DNA from: Chitinophaga sp. GbtcB8
Lineage (GTDB): Bacteria > Bacteroidota > Bacteroidia > Chitinophagales > Chitinophagaceae
Assembly (NCBI RefSeq): GCF_019091455.1
Contig: NZ_JAGXJN010000042.1
Location: 1 to 64,000, forward strand
Direction of reading: 5' to 3'
DNA: 64,000 nt
Shown: piece by piece, positions 60,742-64,000 of the stretch
Position numbering within the stretch: the stretch's first letter is position 1
Layout of the letters: each line of letters starts with the position of its first letter
Notes under the pieces: model-generated
Database searches by the model: none
The model's input: only the letters and a program-made list of their open reading frames with translations
Told to the model about the DNA's origin: nothing
Program-made: the position numbers and the translations under genes

Positions 60742-61236
60742 ATGAAGCAAGTACCTCTTTTAGCATCCATAGTTATAGCAAGCCTTCTTATTTACAGCTG
60801 CGGATCCGGCTCGCAACCCTCTTCCAGTGAGGCGGCAGGCGATTCCAGCATGGTAGTACAGGAAGATAAAACTGCCAGCCAGGCCGCTGCAGATGATTCC
60901 AAAGGGAAAGGCAAGTTCACCGAAGTAACGCTTACTCACCCGCTTGACAAGGCCATGGTAGCCGGTGGCAAAACCGTATACGATGTAAAATGCGCCGCCT
61001 GTCATAAGCTTAGCGATGAAAAACTTGTAGGCCCGGGATGGAAAGGTGTTACAGACAGAAGAAAGCCTGAATGGATCATGAATTTTGTAACCAATACAGA
61101 TGAGATGATCGATAAAGACCCTGCAGCCCAGGCCATGCTTGAACAGTGTATGGTGCGCATGCCCAACCAGCATCTTACGGATGATGAGGCCCGCCATGTG
61201 CTGGAATACATGCGGGAAAATGACGGTAAAAATTAA
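60742..61236 (+). CDS. Cytochrome c lipoprotein (nos cluster)
   Basis: The 164-residue protein has a lipoprotein signal with Cys20 (LLIYSC). A Ser/Ala/Asp-rich linker leads to a class I cytochrome c domain with CAACH (Cys84-x2-Cys87-His88). The axial Met is probably in VRMPNQHLTDDEARHVLEYM. It probably passes electrons to NosZ, whose gene follows after 23 bases. It acts in the periplasm, anchored to the membrane. Confidence 0.92.
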   Translation: MKQVPLLASIVIASLLIYSCGSGSQPSSSEAAGDSSMVVQEDKTASQAAADDSKGKGKFTEVTLTHPLDKAMVAGGKTVYDVKCAACHKLSDEKLVGPGWKGVTDRRKPEWIMNFVTNTDEMIDKDPAAQAMLEQCMVRMPNQHLTDDEARHVLEYMRENDGKN

Positions 61237-61259
61237 TCACCTACACCTTATCTATATTT

Positions 61260-63230
61260 ATGAAAAAAATATTCCTTCCGCTTTGCTTTGTAGCTGCAAT
61301 GGCTTCCATGCAAAGCTGCAAAATGAAGAACACCGCATCTGCCGTACAGGGAGATGCTAATTCAAAAGTATACGTAGCTCCTGGTAAATACGATGAGTAT
61401 TACAACTTTGTATCCGGTGGTTTCAACGGCCAGGTATCGGTTTACGGCTTGCCTTCAGGCCGGCTGCTAAAGCTTATCCCTGTATTTTCCGTATTCCCTG
61501 AGAACGGCTATGGTTATAGCGAAGAAACAAAGGCCATGCTGAATACCACTAATGGCCAGATCCCATGGGACGATCAGCATCACCTGGAATTATCGCAGAC
61601 CAACGGGGAGCAGGACGGGCGCTGGCTCTTTGCCAATGCCAACAATACACCCCGTGTGGCCCGGATAGATCTGAGCACCTTTAAAACAGTGGAGATCCTG
61701 CAAATGCCTAACAGCGCCGGTAACCACTCCTCCCCCTTCATCACGGAAAATACGGAGTACGTAGTAGCGGGCACCCGCTTTTCCGTACCATTGGGTACAG
61801 AGGATGTGCCCATCAGCTCATTCAAACAAAACTTTCACAGCACTGCCTCCTTTATTAGCGTAGATAAGACCTCCGGTAATATGGCCCTTGCTTTTCAAAT
61901 GGTATTGCCGGGTATGAACCTGGATCTGAGCCATGCCGGGAAAGGGCCTTCACATGACTGGTTCTTCTTTTCCAGCTACAATACCGAGCAGGCCTACACG
62001 CTGCTTGAGGTGAACGCGTCACAAAAAGACAAAGACTATATTATTGCCGTGAACTGGAAAAAAGCAGAAGAATATGCCAAAGCAGGCAAGGGCAAAAAAG
62101 TACCCGCAGAATATGCGCATAATACCTTTGATGAAAGCAAACAATTAGCCAGCTCCGTTATTGAACATGAAGTATTGCTGCTGGATCCGAAAGATTGCCC
62201 GGATATGATCTACATGATCCCCTGCCCTAAATCCCCGCATGGCTGCGACCTGGATCCTACCGGGGAATACATCGTGGGCAGCGGAAAGCTGGCAGCATTG
62301 ATCCCTGTGTTCTCATTCAGTAAAATGATTAAGGCCATTGGCGACAAACAATTTGAAGGAGATTTCCAGGGCATACCCATTATAAAATACGAAGCTGCTT
62401 TATACGGCGAGGTGCAAAAGCCCGGCCTGGGCCCTTTGCACACAGAATTTGACGGCAAAGGGAATGCCTATACTTCCATGTTCCTTTCTTCAGAAGTAGT
62501 GAAATGGAGCTTAAAAGATCTGAAGGTACTGGACCGCGCGCCCACCTACTATTCCGTTGGGCACCTGATGATCCCTGGTGGAGATACCAGGAAGCCAGGG
62601 GGCAAATACCTGGTAGCGTACAATAAAATAACCAAAGACCGTTTCCTGCCTACCGGCCCTGAGCTGGCGCAATCTGCACAGCTTTACGATATATCCGGTG
62701 ATAAAATGCAGCTGCTCCTGGATTTCCCTACTATAGGCGAACCGCACTATGCGCAGGCTTTACCCGCAAGCTTAATACAGGGCAAACAGGTGAAATTCTA
62801 CGACATTAACAAGAATGGCAATGAGTTTGTGACAATGGGCGAAAAGAAGGCCAATGTAGTACGCAAAGGGAACCGGGTGGATGTATACATGACCGCTATC
62901 CGCTCTCACCTGGTACCTGATAATATTGAAGGGGTATTTGTGGGCGATGATGTTTACTTCCATGTTACCAACCTGGAACAGGACTGGGATATTCCACATG
63001 GCTTTGCCATTAAGAATAATCCGAATGCAGAGCTGTTAGTTATGCCGGGGGAAACCGTTACCCTGAAATTCAGCCCGCAAAAGCAGGGCATCTATCCATT
63101 TTACTGCACGGACTTTTGCTCTGCCTTACACCAGGAAATGTCTGGTTACCTGAGAGTATCTCCCAAAGGAAGTAATACCCCCCTGAAATTCGGTACCGGT
63201 GTGGTAGCGGATACCAGCGCACAAAAATAA
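61260..63230 (+). CDS. nosZ: Nitrous oxide reductase, clade II, lipoprotein type
   Basis: NosZ reduces N2O to N2 at the CuZ centre, with CuA accepting electrons. The 656-residue protein has a Sec signal with a lipobox (Cys20 in SMQSC), not a Tat signal, as in clade II enzymes. CuZ-region motifs are DDQHHLELSQTNG, KGPSHDWFFFSSYNTE, PKSPHGCDLDPTGEY and GLGPLHTEFDGKGNAY. The CuA site near the end is CTDFCSALHQEM (Cys616, Cys620, His624, Met627). It follows the cytochrome c gene by 23 bases. A hairpin after the stop precedes the next nos gene. Confidence 0.97.
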   Translation: MKKIFLPLCFVAAMASMQSCKMKNTASAVQGDANSKVYVAPGKYDEYYNFVSGGFNGQVSVYGLPSGRLLKLIPVFSVFPENGYGYSEETKAMLNTTNGQIPWDDQHHLELSQTNGEQDGRWLFANANNTPRVARIDLSTFKTVEILQMPNSAGNHSSPFITENTEYVVAGTRFSVPLGTEDVPISSFKQNFHSTASFISVDKTSGNMALAFQMVLPGMNLDLSHAGKGPSHDWFFFSSYNTEQAYTLLEVNASQKDKDYIIAVNWKKAEEYAKAGKGKKVPAEYAHNTFDESKQLASSVIEHEVLLLDPKDCPDMIYMIPCPKSPHGCDLDPTGEYIVGSGKLAALIPVFSFSKMIKAIGDKQFEGDFQGIPIIKYEAALYGEVQKPGLGPLHTEFDGKGNAYTSMFLSSEVVKWSLKDLKVLDRAPTYYSVGHLMIPGGDTRKPGGKYLVAYNKITKDRFLPTGPELAQSAQLYDISGDKMQLLLDFPTIGEPHYAQALPASLIQGKQVKFYDINKNGNEFVTMGEKKANVVRKGNRVDVYMTAIRSHLVPDNIEGVFVGDDVYFHVTNLEQDWDIPHGFAIKNNPNAELLVMPGETVTLKFSPQKQGIYPFYCTDFCSALHQEMSGYLRVSPKGSNTPLKFGTGVVADTSAQK

Positions 63231-63240
63231 GATCAAGCAC

Positions 63241-63273
63241 AAAAGGTACTGCATGACAGCAGTACCTTTTTTA
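63241..63273 (+). terminator. Hairpin between nosZ and the next nos gene
   Basis: AAAAGGTACTGC and GCAGTACCTTTT arms surround ATGACA, followed by TT. It lies just after the nosZ stop and before the ATG at 63284, so it may attenuate the downstream accessory genes. Confidence 0.75.
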
Positions 63274-63283
63274 TCTGTTCATT

Positions 63284-63859
63284 ATGAAGAAACTGACTAA
63301 ACCGGGAAGAATAAGTATTGTGACCGCCATGCTGTTCCTGGGAACACTGTGGTTATTTCCTATGTGGCGGATTGACCTGCGGGCGCCGCAGTACCCTGGC
63401 GGACTATCCATGCAGATCTGGCTGAACGACATAAAAGGCGATGTACCGATCATCAATGGATTGAACCATTATATAGGCATGGATGAAATCAATAAAGAAG
63501 ATTTCCGGGAATTTATTTTCCTGCCTATTGCCATGCTGCTGTTTATACTGCTGGGAATCCCGGTGTTAATACTTAAGCGGAAACTATACTATTACCTATG
63601 GACCGCCGTATTTATTTGCATTGCTGCCTTTTCATTTTATGACTTCTACATGTGGGAGTATAATTATGGGCACCACCTCGATCCTCATGCCCCTATCCAG
63701 GTTCCGGGCATGTCTTACCAGCCTCCTTTATTCGGGTATAAGAAATTGCTAAACTTTGAAGTACTGTCCCAACCCGACGTTGGCGGCTGGTTTTATATAG
63801 GAACAGGCATTTTACTGGTTTCAATAACGATCTATGAATGGAAAAAAAAAGTAATATGA
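63284..63859 (+). CDS. Membrane protein of Bacteroidota nos clusters
   Basis: The 191-residue protein has four hydrophobic segments: IVTAMLFLGTLWLFPMW; FIFLPIAMLLFILLGIPVLIL; YYYLWTAVFICIAAFSFYDFYMW; WFYIGTGILLVSITIYEW. His-rich loop YNYGHHLDPHAPIQVPGMSYQPP, with several potential metal ligands, lies between the last two. Its position between nosZ and nosL suggests a copper-handling or electron-transfer role in NosZ maturation; the function is not proved. Its stop overlaps nosL by four bases (ATGA). Confidence 0.85.
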   Translation: MKKLTKPGRISIVTAMLFLGTLWLFPMWRIDLRAPQYPGGLSMQIWLNDIKGDVPIINGLNHYIGMDEINKEDFREFIFLPIAMLLFILLGIPVLILKRKLYYYLWTAVFICIAAFSFYDFYMWEYNYGHHLDPHAPIQVPGMSYQPPLFGYKKLLNFEVLSQPDVGGWFYIGTGILLVSITIYEWKKKVI

Positions 63860-64000
63860 AAACGGTACTACTGATAGGTATGCTTGGCCTCATTGGCCTC
63901 TCTGCCTGCCAACAGGAATTTGAGCCAATTGACTATGGCCATGATGCATGCGCACATTGCAAAATGACCATAATAGACAAACGTTTTGCGGCAGAAATTG
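63856..64000 (+). CDS. nosL: NosL copper chaperone-like lipoprotein (truncated by window end)
   Basis: Only the first 48 codons lie in the window. A lipoprotein signal (MKTVLLIGMLGLIGLSAC, Cys18) is followed by CAHCKMTIIDKRFAAEI, whose Cys-x2-Cys-x-Met pattern matches the Cu(I)-binding motif of NosL. It helps supply copper to NosZ. Translation is coupled to the preceding membrane protein by ATGA. Confidence 0.9.
   Translation, partial: MKTVLLIGMLGLIGLSACQQEFEPIDYGHDACAHCKMTIIDKRFAAEI

Overview
The window looks like a chromosome segment from a Bacteroidota bacterium, most likely Chitinophagaceae (Chitinophaga-like). This rests on the start of a Bacteroidota-type 16S rRNA gene, TAnnTTTG/TTTG promoters ahead of the rRNA and tRNA genes, FecR/DUF4974 and DUF4476 proteins, a propeller-sensor histidine kinase, and a clade II, lipoprotein-type NosZ. 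No phage, insertion sequence, transposase or CRISPR array was found.

Layout. 1-890: 5' end of a 16S gene on the minus strand with a long leader and tandem promoters. 0.9-13.5 kb: housekeeping and envelope genes (truA coupled to a DUF4476 protein, a biotin carrier protein, an M1 aminopeptidase, a beta-CASP nuclease, a DUF4442 protein, a thioredoxin-like protein, ppk1, an HD-PycTM fusion, an SdiA-regulated-type lipoprotein). 13.6-23.5 kb: a metallophosphoesterase/outer-membrane-barrel fusion, a GAF protein, lysA, an S4 RNA-binding protein and an M20 dipeptidase. 23.8-29.4 kb: a sigma-like protein lacking region 4 with its FecR partner, a lone response regulator, and a lemA-TPM-TPM-DUF1835 run. 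29.4-37.4 kb: a propeller-sensor kinase, an SMP-30-like protein, a DctA-type transporter, pgk (with an in-frame stop), gap and tRNA-Glu. 37.6-44.3 kb: a redox-enzyme island (VOC, AraC, old yellow enzyme, quinone reductase, SDR, NmrA, a second AraC, and an NTF2 remnant). 44.4-52.8 kb: an S41 protease, a DoxX-like protein, two alpha/beta hydrolases, a DUF1223 protein, a LytS/LytTR pair and a cytochrome P460 protein.

53.0-64.0 kb is the most coherent block: a nitrogen-oxide gene set. A minus-strand operon encodes Ric, a DUF1858/DUF2249 protein, an NnrS/heme-copper-oxidase-like membrane protein and a SufT-like protein, followed by Hsp20 and a small unknown protein. A 602-residue unfamiliar protein faces an Rrf2 regulator with three cysteines. 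Downstream on the plus strand lie a flavodoxin, a cytochrome c lipoprotein, nosZ, a nos membrane protein and nosL, which is cut by the window end. Three related palindromes around GACAAAnnTnTC lie in front of ric, in the rrf2/602-residue intergenic region, and in front of the flavodoxin-nos genes. They suggest one Fe-S/NO-sensing Rrf2 regulon that couples nitrosative-damage repair to N2O respiration.

Other notable points are the nonsense codon in pgk surrounded by further substitutions to G, and a set of two-tier intergenic palindromes next to gene ends.
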